Below, in pieces: positions 37,823 through 47,113 of a stretch of DNA of 64,000 nucleotides; position 1 is the first letter of the stretch, and the number at the start of each line of letters is the position of its first letter. The position numbers and the translations under genes were made by a program. A model generated the notes under the pieces. That model was given only the letters and a program-made list of their open reading frames with translations. It did not search any database and was not told where the DNA came from. This stretch comes from CAVXZE01 sp963766175 (GTDB taxonomy: Bacteria; Myxococcota_A; UBA9160; UBA6930), in contig CAVXZE010000026.1 of NCBI GenBank assembly GCA_963766175.1, positions 25,648-89,647 on the forward strand. Reading direction: 5' to 3'.

Positions 37823-37832
37823 GGGGGGGGGG
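37823..37832 (-). repeat. C10 homopolymer between exporter and kinase genes
   Basis: Ten C in a row on the coding (minus) strand, three bases past the stop of the exporter gene and about 61 bases before the ATG of the membrane kinase. Such tracts slip during replication and can vary promoter or leader spacing; they are also a common sequencing error site. Confidence 0.6.
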
Positions 37833-37834
37833 TC

Positions 37835-40114
37835 TTACCGAATTGGCACCCTGTTGGGGCCGCGGCCCCCGCTGGTGGCAAGCAAGAGGGCCGGAAGTAA
37901 CAGAATGTCTGCAAGTAGGCAGAGCACCATGATGCCAGAAGTGACCAATCCAAGGTGCCGCGTAAATACGAGGGTTGAGAATCCGAACACGGCGAAACCC
38001 AATCCGATGGTGAGCGTCGTGAACACAACCGGGGAAAGCACCCGTTCGAACGTGCGTGCCAAAGCACACTCCGGCGATTCCCCTATCGAACGCTGTCGAT
38101 AGTAACCTGTGACAGTGTGGATCGTGTCGTCAATCGCGATCCCCAGGGCGAGATTTCCAACGAGCACCGTGCCCGCATCCAGCGCAATATCGAGAATTCC
38201 CATAGCCCCAAATGCCATCGCCACAGGGAGAGCGTTTGGAACGAGCGCAATCACCGCGAGCTTGATTGAGCGAAAGATTATCAACAGGATGACAGCTATC
38301 ACCAAGAGCGCGAACACTAGGCCACGTAGTTGCCCCATAGTGATCTCGTCTTCCGCTCGCGCGAACTCGTACATTATCCCCGTCGTACGCGCCGAATAAC
38401 CAACCGGCCCATGGGTATCCCACCATGTGTTCGCCTTTTCGGCAACCGCTAGCAGCGCATCAGAGCCGTTGTCATTCGCTCTTAGAAGCACATTCGCTAG
38501 CCTTCGATCCGTCGTGAGAAAATCCTGCATGTACTCACTCGACTCAAGAATTAGCAGGTACTGCTCAATCACCTCCGAGTCCCGTGGGAGTGGCTCGCCG
38601 GAGTTACCCGCGAAGCCTCGATGAATCTGTCTCAGAGGATCCGCCACAGAGAGTGCTTTACCCACCTCCGGAAGCGATTCCAGATATGTCGTGAGATCGC
38701 TTAGGGCCGCCACCGCTTTCGGCGCAGCCACCGATTCACCTTCCGGCGCCTCGATTACTACATTCATGGGGCTGATTCCCGAAAAGCGGTCCCGGATAGC
38801 CTCATACGCGACGCGAACCGGGTCCCCCTTCAAGAACCACTCCACAGCGTCTGTTTCGACTTCTAATCGGGCGATACCCGCCACCACGACAGCTGTCGCC
38901 ACAACCCAGGAAACGATCACCAGTCGCCAGCGTGCTGCAACCAGCGTCATTAAGGATTTCGCTGCCGGACCGCTTAGCCACCGTTGAAGAGCAGATCTTC
39001 GCGAACGAATCGGCCAAAGGCGCAGTACGGCCGGCGTTGCCGTGAGAGACGCAGCCAATACTACAAGCACACCTATTGCGCCGAACGCCCCAACGTCGCG
39101 AACAACGTTAATCCGCACGAGCGATACCGCAACGAATCCGACAGCAGTTGTGAGACCCGATAGGGCAATTGGCAAGGCTACGTCCTGGAGTGAGTCTTGG
39201 AGCTCGGGGAAAGAGCGGCAATCCACCGCGACCGTTAGTTCGTGCATGGAGTATGCACTTCCGAGAGCGAGGAGTATCGAGGGCAGTATCACCGTGCTGA
39301 CCGTCAATGGCACACCGAGTGCACCCATCGCGCCCAGCAGAGCCCACGTGCTCAAGCCGCTGACGGCAATTGGGATTGCAGCTGCTCGAATCGTTCCAAA
39401 CAATAGAAACAGCAAGGTTCCCACAAGAACTATCGTTAGCGGTATGAAGAAGGACAGCTCAGCAGCCGTGCGCGCATCGGCTTCGGTTCGAAAAACCGGC
39501 ACGCCCGAAACCCACGCTTGTTCATCTCTGAGACGTCTCTCGATTTCGTTGAAAACAGTCTCATAGTGCACCTCTGGGCTTTTCTCGAGCACCACGTTGA
39601 CAGCAACCGCGCGGTGATCCTTGGACACGAGGGTGCGTGGAGCGATTCGGTCGGCCAGAACCAAGTTCTCGAAGCGTTTGAGTGCGGCGCTGTCTGCGGG
39701 CACACCGCCCTCAAGAGCTGCGTCGAGGGACACGGCACCATCAGCTGTTACGTGAACGAGTGGGACGGTGGCGAGGCTATCGACTCTTCGAACGCCGGCC
39801 AGGGGCTCGAGCGCCTCGGTTAGCTCCACCGATTTGCTGAGAACCGAAGGATCGAAGGTCCTATTCCCCTCGATCACCAGAGCCAGGATTTCGTCTCCGC
39901 CAAAATGATCTTGAGAGCTCTGATAGAAACTCCAGGCCTCGCCAGAGCGATCGAGCACGCTGTCCGTCGAGGTCTCAATCTGGAGTCGAAGAACGCCGAT
40001 GGTGGCGACCCCTGCTACTAGCACCCACATCAGCAGAACGGCACGGGGGTGGTTGAGACCCAGGCGCACCGCCGCCCGCGGAAGCGCCTCCCGCCTCTGG
40101 AGGTTGCCTACCAT
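37835..40114 (-). CDS. RND-superfamily (MMPL/HpnN-like) exporter
   Basis: 759 residues with the duplicated RND layout: one helix, a large periplasmic loop (ETSTDSVLDRSG, YQSSQDHFGGDEILALVIEG), five helices, then the same again from about residue 405. The membrane motif GNLALGIAIDDTIHT is typical of the MMPL/HpnN group, which moves lipids or other hydrophobic molecules out of the inner membrane. No periplasmic adaptor or outer membrane channel is adjacent. ATG 40114 is chosen; a GTG at 40135 is in frame. It lies about 40 bases after the PilZ-hydrolase-methyltransferase gene, suggesting transport of that enzyme's product or substrate (inference). Confidence 0.85.
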   Translation of the reverse strand: MVGNLQRREALPRAAVRLGLNHPRAVLLMWVLVAGVATIGVLRLQIETSTDSVLDRSGEAWSFYQSSQDHFGGDEILALVIEGNRTFDPSVLSKSVELTEALEPLAGVRRVDSLATVPLVHVTADGAVSLDAALEGGVPADSAALKRFENLVLADRIAPRTLVSKDHRAVAVNVVLEKSPEVHYETVFNEIERRLRDEQAWVSGVPVFRTEADARTAAELSFFIPLTIVLVGTLLFLLFGTIRAAAIPIAVSGLSTWALLGAMGALGVPLTVSTVILPSILLALGSAYSMHELTVAVDCRSFPELQDSLQDVALPIALSGLTTAVGFVAVSLVRINVVRDVGAFGAIGVLVVLAASLTATPAVLRLWPIRSRRSALQRWLSGPAAKSLMTLVAARWRLVIVSWVVATAVVVAGIARLEVETDAVEWFLKGDPVRVAYEAIRDRFSGISPMNVVIEAPEGESVAAPKAVAALSDLTTYLESLPEVGKALSVADPLRQIHRGFAGNSGEPLPRDSEVIEQYLLILESSEYMQDFLTTDRRLANVLLRANDNGSDALLAVAEKANTWWDTHGPVGYSARTTGIMYEFARAEDEITMGQLRGLVFALLVIAVILLIIFRSIKLAVIALVPNALPVAMAFGAMGILDIALDAGTVLVGNLALGIAIDDTIHTVTGYYRQRSIGESPECALARTFERVLSPVVFTTLTIGLGFAVFGFSTLVFTRHLGLVTSGIMVLCLLADILLLPALLLATSGGRGPNRVPIR

Positions 40115-40156
40115 CTTCCCGTCATGCGTCTGCACGTCTTGACGAGCGGCGAAGCG

Positions 40157-42661
40157 TCAAACGCGCTCAGCCGATACCACCACGATCTGCGGCGGCTCAC
40201 CGTACGATAGGCTCGCCCTAACCTTCCGAAATCCAGCACGACGAACCATCCTCGCCAGTTCATCCGGATCCCAGAAGCGAAACGTTCCACTCTCCTCCAA
40301 CTCCAGGAGACGAGCACCCTCGTTGAGTAGATTCCTCGCGGCCGCGTCGAGCACCTCGCTTCCCTCATCGCCCAGTCGCTCGCGCCAGAGGCCCTGACGC
40401 AGCTCGGTCAAACCTTCCTGGAAGATCTTCGAAATGTCTCCATCGCGCCGCATATTCGAAAGTACGAGTCGCCCACCACGCCGGAGTATCCGGCGAATTT
40501 CGTGCAAGAGTTCAACCGGGTCACCGACGTAGCCGAGCAACAACGATGCCAGTACAGCGTCGTAGCTCTGCGCCCGCGCGGGCACACTCAAGCATCCTGG
40601 ACGGACGTCCAGAGCAGTTTCCACGTAGTGAACGCTTAGACCGTCTCTGGGAGTAGAATCATTGATCCGTTTGCGCGCGCGTTCCAGAGCCTCTCGCACG
40701 AAGTCGAACTGGTGCACCGTTAGCGCCGGATGGAGGTCGCGTTGCTCCGCTAGTTGCAGCGCGAATGCACCCGTTCCGGAACCCAGGTCGGCGATCCTAT
40801 CACCCGAATCAAGACAGAGCGCTTCGATCTGCTCCACCATGAAATTTCGGTAATAGGACGTATTCACTTGCAGCTCATTCCCGACCGATCCGTCGCGTCC
40901 TACGAGGTAGTCGTGCCAGAAACCGCGCAGGTCCACGGCGGGCAGCGACAGTCGAAGTTGTTCCCGTTCCCTACGCTCTTCCATCGCTATGAAATCTGGG
41001 AGCGTTGACCGGAGATCAGCCCCCAGGGTCATACGACCGACCTCTCTAGCGATAGACTGAAACACCTCAATTGCCTGCCTGCTGGTCCGCAACTGGTGAC
41101 CAGTCGGAATGACAACCAATCGCCGGTTGTCAACCTTTCCGTGAGAAAGAATGTCGCTTACGCGGTCGAGTTCCATCCACGCATCGTGGGCGCCGGCAAA
41201 CCAAGTGATTGGCACTTCGGTCGCGGCTAGGTCGCGCCGCGCATCATCGAGAAAGGCGAGACCATTGGCAATCGCGTCCAAGCCCGTGTGATCGATATCG
41301 ACGAATACGCCAAGGACTTCCTGAACTCCAAAACGCACGCCCCGCTCGACGCCTGCCACATAATCCACACCGCCGGAGATTACGCGCATCATAGATTGCA
41401 GATCAGGACTTCCAACAACACTGACCCACCCGTGAAGTCTCTTCCCACCCTCGAGCGACGCGGACTTGCGTCCCTCGAGTGCTGCCGCGCTGAACGTTAC
41501 CAGGATCGTGCTCTCTGGTCGGAATTGCGGCGATGATTCTAGGAAATCGAGTGTTGCTTGAATGTCGCGAACACCCTGCGAGCAGCTAAATCGGCGGTGG
41601 TCGGTACCAGGCTCTCGGCAGTCAGGGTCGTTGTACGACTCCCCACGCTTCCGAATTCCATCAAAGCGAACCACGACCACTGGTTGTCGGGCAGCGGCGA
41701 ACGTGGCCACAATCGTCTGCGACAGCGGTAAGAGCGTCTCCTTGGTACGACCCCAGGCAGGGGGAATGACCACTGCCGGCGCACCGCGAGTGTCGCCCCA
41801 GGAGTCGACGATTGCGACTATGGGTTCACCCTGCTCATTCGCGTACCGCACCACATCGATCCCAGCCGAGCGTTTGGCTCGCCGTGCAAACGCCCGACTC
41901 GCTCTTCTCGTTGCCAGGCGCGCGCCTTGCTGCATAATTTTCCAGCCAAGGCGCCTTTTCTGCCACGATCCCTCTTCCAGTATCGTCGTGCGATGTTCGA
42001 TTTCGATCGGAGTTTCTGACGCACGAGGCGAAAGATCCAAACCGATACGGATCCAACCAGGGCGTTCCGCCAAGTGTGAACGATACCGCACGCGGGCGTA
42101 AGCCTGAGCACCGGCACGGTTTCCATTTACGAATCGAATAGGAAAGCCATCCTTCAACAGTTGGGAAGAATCCTCGTGAAGACGGATGGCAACGCCAGCG
42201 GGCGAAGAGTCTTCGATCTCGACTTCGATGGCACCAGCCGCCTCGGTCATCACATGCAATTGGCGCGATTCCCGTGGCGCCGACTCTAGCCGCCTCCGGG
42301 TGCGACCGCGGCGCTCCGCTCGATAGATCGCCGAGGGAACCCGGACGCAGAGACGCTGAGGGTTCTTGTCGTCGATTCGGCGAGCGGAAAAGAAGTACTG
42401 CACCCCATCAAGCTCGAAGTTGAGGAAGACATAGGCGCGATCGTCAGGCTCGAAGTGCTCCGTCTTCAGCACGAGGACGTCATCGACCACACGCTCCAGA
42501 ATCGCGGTTTCTCGATCCATCCTCCGGTTGATCGCTCGGCGTAGAACCCGCCGCTCACGGCGAAGTTGATCAAGCAGAATGAGAATATGCTCACGGGCAT
42601 CGATGACGATCGGATGTAGCCGCCGAAAGTGCTCATCAGTGATGGGTGCAGAAATCAGCAT
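40157..42661 (-). CDS. YcgR/PilZ - alpha/beta hydrolase - methyltransferase fusion
   Basis: 834 residues, no signal or membrane helix. Residues ~60-225 read as a YcgR-type N domain plus PilZ (RVPSAIYRAERRGRTRRR, DSSPAGVAI at ~151), a c-di-GMP receiver. Residues ~265-545 look like an alpha/beta hydrolase of thioesterase or LuxD type (candidate nucleophile Ser391 in VTFSAAA, Asp493 in GAHDAW, His522 in TGHQL). Residues ~555-834 are a class I SAM methyltransferase (DLGSGTG at 625-631). I know no characterised protein with this order. ATG 42661 is taken over an in-frame TTG 42679. Third codon positions are A/T-richer than flanking genes. Confidence 0.75.
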   Translation of the reverse strand: MLISAPITDEHFRRLHPIVIDAREHILILLDQLRRERRVLRRAINRRMDRETAILERVVDDVLVLKTEHFEPDDRAYVFLNFELDGVQYFFSARRIDDKNPQRLCVRVPSAIYRAERRGRTRRRLESAPRESRQLHVMTEAAGAIEVEIEDSSPAGVAIRLHEDSSQLLKDGFPIRFVNGNRAGAQAYARVRYRSHLAERPGWIRIGLDLSPRASETPIEIEHRTTILEEGSWQKRRLGWKIMQQGARLATRRASRAFARRAKRSAGIDVVRYANEQGEPIVAIVDSWGDTRGAPAVVIPPAWGRTKETLLPLSQTIVATFAAARQPVVVVRFDGIRKRGESYNDPDCREPGTDHRRFSCSQGVRDIQATLDFLESSPQFRPESTILVTFSAAALEGRKSASLEGGKRLHGWVSVVGSPDLQSMMRVISGGVDYVAGVERGVRFGVQEVLGVFVDIDHTGLDAIANGLAFLDDARRDLAATEVPITWFAGAHDAWMELDRVSDILSHGKVDNRRLVVIPTGHQLRTSRQAIEVFQSIAREVGRMTLGADLRSTLPDFIAMEERREREQLRLSLPAVDLRGFWHDYLVGRDGSVGNELQVNTSYYRNFMVEQIEALCLDSGDRIADLGSGTGAFALQLAEQRDLHPALTVHQFDFVREALERARKRINDSTPRDGLSVHYVETALDVRPGCLSVPARAQSYDAVLASLLLGYVGDPVELLHEIRRILRRGGRLVLSNMRRDGDISKIFQEGLTELRQGLWRERLGDEGSEVLDAAARNLLNEGARLLELEESGTFRFWDPDELARMVRRAGFRKVRASLSYGEPPQIVVVSAERV

Positions 42662-42686
42662 TGGCTCACATTTTGGCAAAACAGCA

Positions 42687-42715
42687 TTTTATTCCCGACT
42701 GCCGCTTCTGCGCAA
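42687..42715 (-). promoter_or_regulatory. possible promoter of fusion gene
   Basis: TTGCGC (42710-42715), 17-base spacer, ATAAAA (42687-42692) on the minus strand in an AT-rich gap, 26 bases ahead of the ATG at 42661. Confidence 0.35.
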
Positions 42716-42776
42716 CATCCCACGTATCCTATTGAAATATATCGCGTTTTTTACTTCCGAGGGAGGCTATCGCTGG

Positions 42777-43781
42777 TCAAATGGCGATCTCGAGTTGGCG
42801 GACCTTGATTCCCGCCTCCCGGAGAAGCCTGAGGGAGACTTCTCCAACCGGGTAGTCCGCGTTGTACACCACCTCTGCCACACCTGAATTGATGATCATC
42901 TTCGTGCACATCAGGCACGGGCACAGCGTGGTGTAGAGCGTCGCCCCGCGGACACTCACCCCGTGGTACGCAGCTTGTGTGATCGCATTTTCCTCCGCGT
43001 GAGAGCAGAGGCAATCGCCAATGCTCGTACCCTCCGGCGCAAACGAGTTACAGCGTGGGCACCCCCCCTCGTTGCAGTTCTGAACGCCTCTCGGCGTGCC
43101 GTTGTAACCCGTGGAGATGATGCGTCGATCGAGTGTGACGACCGCTGCCACCTTTCGTTTCACGCAGTTGCTCCGCATGGCGACGACACGCGCGATGCTC
43201 ATGAAGTAGTCATCCCAACCGGGGCGTTCGAAATAGAGACTTTTTTTCAAGAGAGCCTGAATCGCCTCGTGAAGCCCTTCGATACTCCCACTGTTGTCGA
43301 GTGTTTCATCCGCGAGCGTCCGAACCGCGAGAAGTTGCTGGCCAAGGGGATCATCGCTCCCGAGTTCCCGCGCTTCCAGTGACCTGAACTCATCGATAGT
43401 CTCTGGGTCGCCAGGTCGGCCTCGCTCGCGGATCCGCCTGAACCGAACGGCCTCATCTGCATCGACCCAGATCAGCTGAAATCGCTCACCAGTTTCTCGC
43501 AGAACCTCCACCTCTACTGGATGGCGAATCGAGTCGACGACGTAGTTCCGGTCGCCTGCCAGCTCGGAGAGAACACGCCTCGCCAGCGCACCTGGCCCTT
43601 CGGCAGCTCGAATCGAGTTTCCCGTTTCGAGCATTCTTTCACGTGTCTCTTCGAGACCCCGATCGGCCAATTCCTTGCGAATCACGTCGGAAAGCGAGTG
43701 TGCGAGGAAACTCCTCTCCTTGAGGAAGGCGACTACCTCCCCTTTCCCAGCTGCGTAGGGTCCCGACACTCCGAGAATCAT
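42777..43781 (-). CDS. P-loop kinase-like plus dCMP deaminase fusion
   Basis: 334 residues. N-terminal nucleotide/dephospho-CoA-kinase-like domain (P-loop GPYAAGKGEV at 7-16, DSIRHPVEVEVLR, lid RIRERGRPGD) and C-terminal zinc deaminase (ERPGWDDYFMSIA, HAE at 261-263, PCLMC at 288-292, extra zinc-type Cys cluster GGCPRC...CLC). The order and motifs match fungal DCD1-type dCMP deaminases and resemble the AvcD anti-phage deaminases of bacteria. It could supply dUMP for thymidylate synthesis or deplete dC nucleotides during infection. Shine-Dalgarno GAGGTACAAGGA touches the ATG. Confidence 0.88.
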   Translation of the reverse strand: MILGVSGPYAAGKGEVVAFLKERSFLAHSLSDVIRKELADRGLEETRERMLETGNSIRAAEGPGALARRVLSELAGDRNYVVDSIRHPVEVEVLRETGERFQLIWVDADEAVRFRRIRERGRPGDPETIDEFRSLEARELGSDDPLGQQLLAVRTLADETLDNSGSIEGLHEAIQALLKKSLYFERPGWDDYFMSIARVVAMRSNCVKRKVAAVVTLDRRIISTGYNGTPRGVQNCNEGGCPRCNSFAPEGTSIGDCLCSHAEENAITQAAYHGVSVRGATLYTTLCPCLMCTKMIINSGVAEVVYNADYPVGEVSLRLLREAGIKVRQLEIAI

Positions 43782-43921
43782 TCCTTGTACCTCAAGCTCT
43801 TGAACATTAGTGAATCGCCAATGGACGCATCGATCCTTAGCACCCCTCGGCGCTTCAGCGTACCCCGTTCATCCTGATGCGGGGAAGCATGGTCCGATCG
43901 ATTCGAATGCCGTTGCTTGAT

Positions 43922-43939
43922 GTGTGGCGCATTCCACAC
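43922..43939. other. hairpin between regulator and deaminase genes
   Basis: GTGTGG and CCACAC form a perfect 6-bp stem around a 6-base loop, 27 bases past the regulator's stop. It lacks a T-run, so it is at best a weak terminator or a leader element. The rest of the 184-base gap (43782-43965) shows no gene or clear promoter. Confidence 0.3.
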
Positions 43940-43965
43940 TGAACCCCGACAATTCTTCGGATGAG

Positions 43966-46900
43966 CTATACGGGCGGCACCAACTCGGACGCGTCATTAC
44001 ACAACCTCGCCATTCCAAGTGCTGAACCGATCCGTCTTGCGGCTGCCGCCAATTCGGCCGCGCGGTCACGGTCCGAAATTCGCCCTTGGATCACCAACAT
44101 TCGAGCGTATGCAAGTAGCGTCCACGCAACCCAGGGTCGAGCTCCAGATCGTATCTCTCGAGCAAGCGCCGCCTGAAAATGCTCCTCGGCCTCCGCCCAT
44201 CGTGACATCGTAGTCGCCAAGATCCCCAGTGATCTTGAAACAGATCCCCACGCGCTGACTCCATAACCGAGAACCACCAACCGGCTTGCGTACGGCTTCA
44301 AGTGTCTATACACGATCGCAGACCAACCAGGATCGGCCAAGATCCCGCACGCTTCTGCAAGCAGCGCCATACACAGCAGCCAATTCATGTCACGTGGGAC
44401 CTCTGACAGCCCATCACGTGCAATCCAACCAAGCTCTCGCATAGATCTCTCTCGATGGCCATTCTCTGCCAAGAAGACAGCCAAGCCGCAACGCCAGCCC
44501 ACTACAGTGGGATACTCGGCGCTGAGTTGAGAGAGTCCATCAATCATCTCGTGGCTTCGACCCTGATGCCAGCGGACGGTAGCTATAAGCGCACAGAATG
44601 AATGAATTACATTCGCATCTTGGAAGCGCCGACCTTCGGAGAGAAATTCCTTGGCGAGGCGTTCCGCGTCATCGAACCTTCCATCGAGCGTCGCCCGGAT
44701 CGCGCGGAACAGGGAGGCGTACCACCGGGTGCTGACGTGTCTCGGGTCCTCGACCAGCCTGCAGAAGATGTCGACCTCGCGATCGAAATCTTCACGCTCG
44801 GCCGCCTCCAGCAGAGTAGCGATCCGAAAGACACGGCCGATGAGTGACAGCTCCTGGTTGCCCACCTCCTCCGCCTTCTCGATCACATCGCTAGACTTGA
44901 GGGCCCGGCCGTCGAAGCTGTCAGGTCCCCAGAGAGCGACGACGCGGGCGTGTGTGACATAGGCGACCGTGTCGGGCTCTCCCAGCCGTTCGGCGATTCC
45001 CACTGCCTCTTCGATGAGCTGCTCCCTGCGTGGGAAGGAGTCGGACCAATAGAGTGCCATCGCCATGCGGCCGAGGAGCCTCGCTCTCAGCGCGCTGTCG
45101 CCGAGCGGCAAGGCAGCCAGCGCATCCTCGAGGAGCGAGACGATGAGGGGGTCGTAGACGCCCGTCTCGATGGCGAAGAAACCCGGAGCCACCTCGAGTG
45201 CAACCCTCGCCAGACGCTCCGGCTCGTCCAGGCGGCCGGCGATCTCGCCGGCGCGGCGAAAGGCCTTTCGCGCGCTGTCCCGCATCCCCGCCCGGATCTG
45301 GGCCACACCCAGCGCCAGCAGGAGATCGAAGAGCCGGCTGTCATCGGGATTGGCCGCCAGATCGACGATTTCGAGAGCCCGCTCGTACTGGCGGACAGCC
45401 TCCTCGAACGCGAGCCGGTCCGTGGCAGCGCGCCCTGCGGAAGCGGCGTATTCGATTGCCCGCTCCTCTTCGCCCGCTGGGAGAGCCGCGGCGAAGTGGT
45501 GCGCGAGCTCCGTCAGATGCTCCTCGGCGTCGGTCCCGTAGAGCAGCTCCAGGGCCTCCCCCACGCGCTTGTGGAGATTCACGCGTTCCACCGTGCTCAG
45601 CGATTCGCAGAGCGCATCGCGCACCAGGATGTGCTCGAAACGAAAATGCCCGATCCGCTCGCGGCTCTCGTGGATCACACGAGCCTCCGATGCCGCGCTT
45701 ACGGCATCCAGAACCGTCTCCCGGGAGTGCTCCGTGGCGAGTTCCAGTGCACCCAGGGTGAACTCGCGGCCGATCACGGCGGCAACCGTCAGCAGCTCGC
45801 GACACGTCGGCGAGAGCCCGGACAGCTGCTGAGTAGTCGCATCCCGGACGCTACGGGGAAGCTCCAAGCGTTGCCTTCCGTGCGCCTCCTCGCCCGAGGC
45901 ACCGCCACGGCGGGGGTCGAAGCTGGGTGCGAGCTGGGTGAGGAAGAATGGATTTCCGTTGCTGTGCTCATGGAGGCGGGTCACCGTCTCCGCGCTCAAC
46001 GGGTCGGCGATCGTCAGCTCGAGGAAACGCTCCACCTCCTCGCGGGAGAATCCCTCCAGCTCGAAGCACCGGGTCGAGGCCAGGCGAGCGAGTTCGCCAA
46101 GCGCGGAAGTCCGTACCGGGTCGCGATGAAACTCGACTTCCCGATAGGTCCCAACCACGAGGATCCGCCAGCCCCCAAGCTCCTGGGCGATGAACCGGAG
46201 GAGGAGCCACGAAGGGTCGTCAGCCCGGTGGAGATCATCCAGGACGAGGACGATCGGGGCCGCCTCGCTTACCCGCTGCCAGAATCGGGCCACGCCGTCG
46301 AAGAGACGAAAGCGCGCGGGACCGGGCTCGAGTACTGGAAGCGGTACCGAGTCCGAGAGATCCGGATGGATCTCCGGAGCGATCTGAGCGATGTCGCGAG
46401 CTCCGCTCCCGAGGAGCTGACGCATACGCGATGGCGGACACGCCCCGGCATGGGCGCGAAGAAGCTGGACCCAGGGCCAGAAGCTCGGGGCACCCTCTGC
46501 TTCGCTGCAGCGGCCCAGGTGCGCCACCGCCCCCTGCTCGCGGGCGAGGCTCGCGAACTGCTCCGCGGCGCGGGTCTTTCCGATGCCAGGCTCGCCGCTC
46601 AGCAACACCAGCCCCCCGCGCCCCTCCGAGGCGGCGCGAAGTGCGCTGTCGAGGTCGCCGAGGAGCTTCCCGCGCCCGACGAACGGCGCCGTCACGAACT
46701 CGGGCCGATCCTCGACCTCGGTGACCTGAGCGACGAAACGGAGCCCTCGACGGCGAACCGTCTGGAGAATGGTCTGACCACCTCCATCGTCCCCCAGCAC
46801 CTTCCGGGTCTGATAGAGCGCCTGGTTGAGCGCCTGATCCGTCACGACGGCGTCCGACCATACGTTCGCGAGCAACTCCTCTCGGGGGACGATGCGCCCC

Positions 46901-47022
46901 CGGAAGCGAATCAGGTAGAGGAGAAAATCCAGCGCTTTTTTCTGGATCGGAACCCGCCGGCCATCCCGGCGAAGCTCACCGAGATGGTCGTCGAGCTCGA
47001 ATCCGCTGAACCGAATGATCAC
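43966..47022 (-). CDS. OmpR-type HTH - ATPase - TPR regulator
   Basis: 1,018 residues. Residues 1-97: OmpR/CadC-type winged helix (LRRDGRRVPIQKKALDFLLY, LNQALYQTRKVLGD). Residues ~112-400: AAA_16/STAND ATPase with Walker A GEPGIGKT (143-150) and Walker B VLVLDDLHRAD (~255). The rest is TPR-like helical repeats. Such proteins act as ligand-switched transcription activators. GTG start. The first two thirds share the high-GC codon use of the genome; the last ~240 codons (43966-44700) are visibly A/T-richer, like the genes that follow. Confidence 0.88.
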   Translation of the reverse strand: MIIRFSGFELDDHLGELRRDGRRVPIQKKALDFLLYLIRFRGRIVPREELLANVWSDAVVTDQALNQALYQTRKVLGDDGGGQTILQTVRRRGLRFVAQVTEVEDRPEFVTAPFVGRGKLLGDLDSALRAASEGRGGLVLLSGEPGIGKTRAAEQFASLAREQGAVAHLGRCSEAEGAPSFWPWVQLLRAHAGACPPSRMRQLLGSGARDIAQIAPEIHPDLSDSVPLPVLEPGPARFRLFDGVARFWQRVSEAAPIVLVLDDLHRADDPSWLLLRFIAQELGGWRILVVGTYREVEFHRDPVRTSALGELARLASTRCFELEGFSREEVERFLELTIADPLSAETVTRLHEHSNGNPFFLTQLAPSFDPRRGGASGEEAHGRQRLELPRSVRDATTQQLSGLSPTCRELLTVAAVIGREFTLGALELATEHSRETVLDAVSAASEARVIHESRERIGHFRFEHILVRDALCESLSTVERVNLHKRVGEALELLYGTDAEEHLTELAHHFAAALPAGEEERAIEYAASAGRAATDRLAFEEAVRQYERALEIVDLAANPDDSRLFDLLLALGVAQIRAGMRDSARKAFRRAGEIAGRLDEPERLARVALEVAPGFFAIETGVYDPLIVSLLEDALAALPLGDSALRARLLGRMAMALYWSDSFPRREQLIEEAVGIAERLGEPDTVAYVTHARVVALWGPDSFDGRALKSSDVIEKAEEVGNQELSLIGRVFRIATLLEAAEREDFDREVDIFCRLVEDPRHVSTRWYASLFRAIRATLDGRFDDAERLAKEFLSEGRRFQDANVIHSFCALIATVRWHQGRSHEMIDGLSQLSAEYPTVVGWRCGLAVFLAENGHRERSMRELGWIARDGLSEVPRDMNWLLCMALLAEACGILADPGWSAIVYRHLKPYASRLVVLGYGVSAWGSVSRSLGILATTMSRWAEAEEHFQAALAREIRSGARPWVAWTLLAYARMLVIQGRISDRDRAAELAAAARRIGSALGMARLCNDASELVPPV

Positions 47023-47057
47023 AGGCCACCCGCATCCGATGAGAGAGCACCGCGGCG

Positions 47058-47066
47058 ATCATACCA
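47058..47066 (-). promoter_or_regulatory. possible extended -10 of the regulator gene
   Basis: TGGTATGAT on the minus strand fits TGnTATAAT; no matching -35 was found. It lies 36 bases upstream of the GTG at 47022, in the divergent gap shared with the reductase gene. Confidence 0.3.
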
Positions 47067-47113
47067 GGGGCCGGCAGGTAGCAGTGAGCGGTTCTCTCTG
47101 GCAGTCTGCGCGC

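Noticed and set aside
43782..43965. AvcI-like inhibitory RNA next to the deaminase
   Set aside because: Only a short hairpin without terminator or clear promoter is visible, too little to call.
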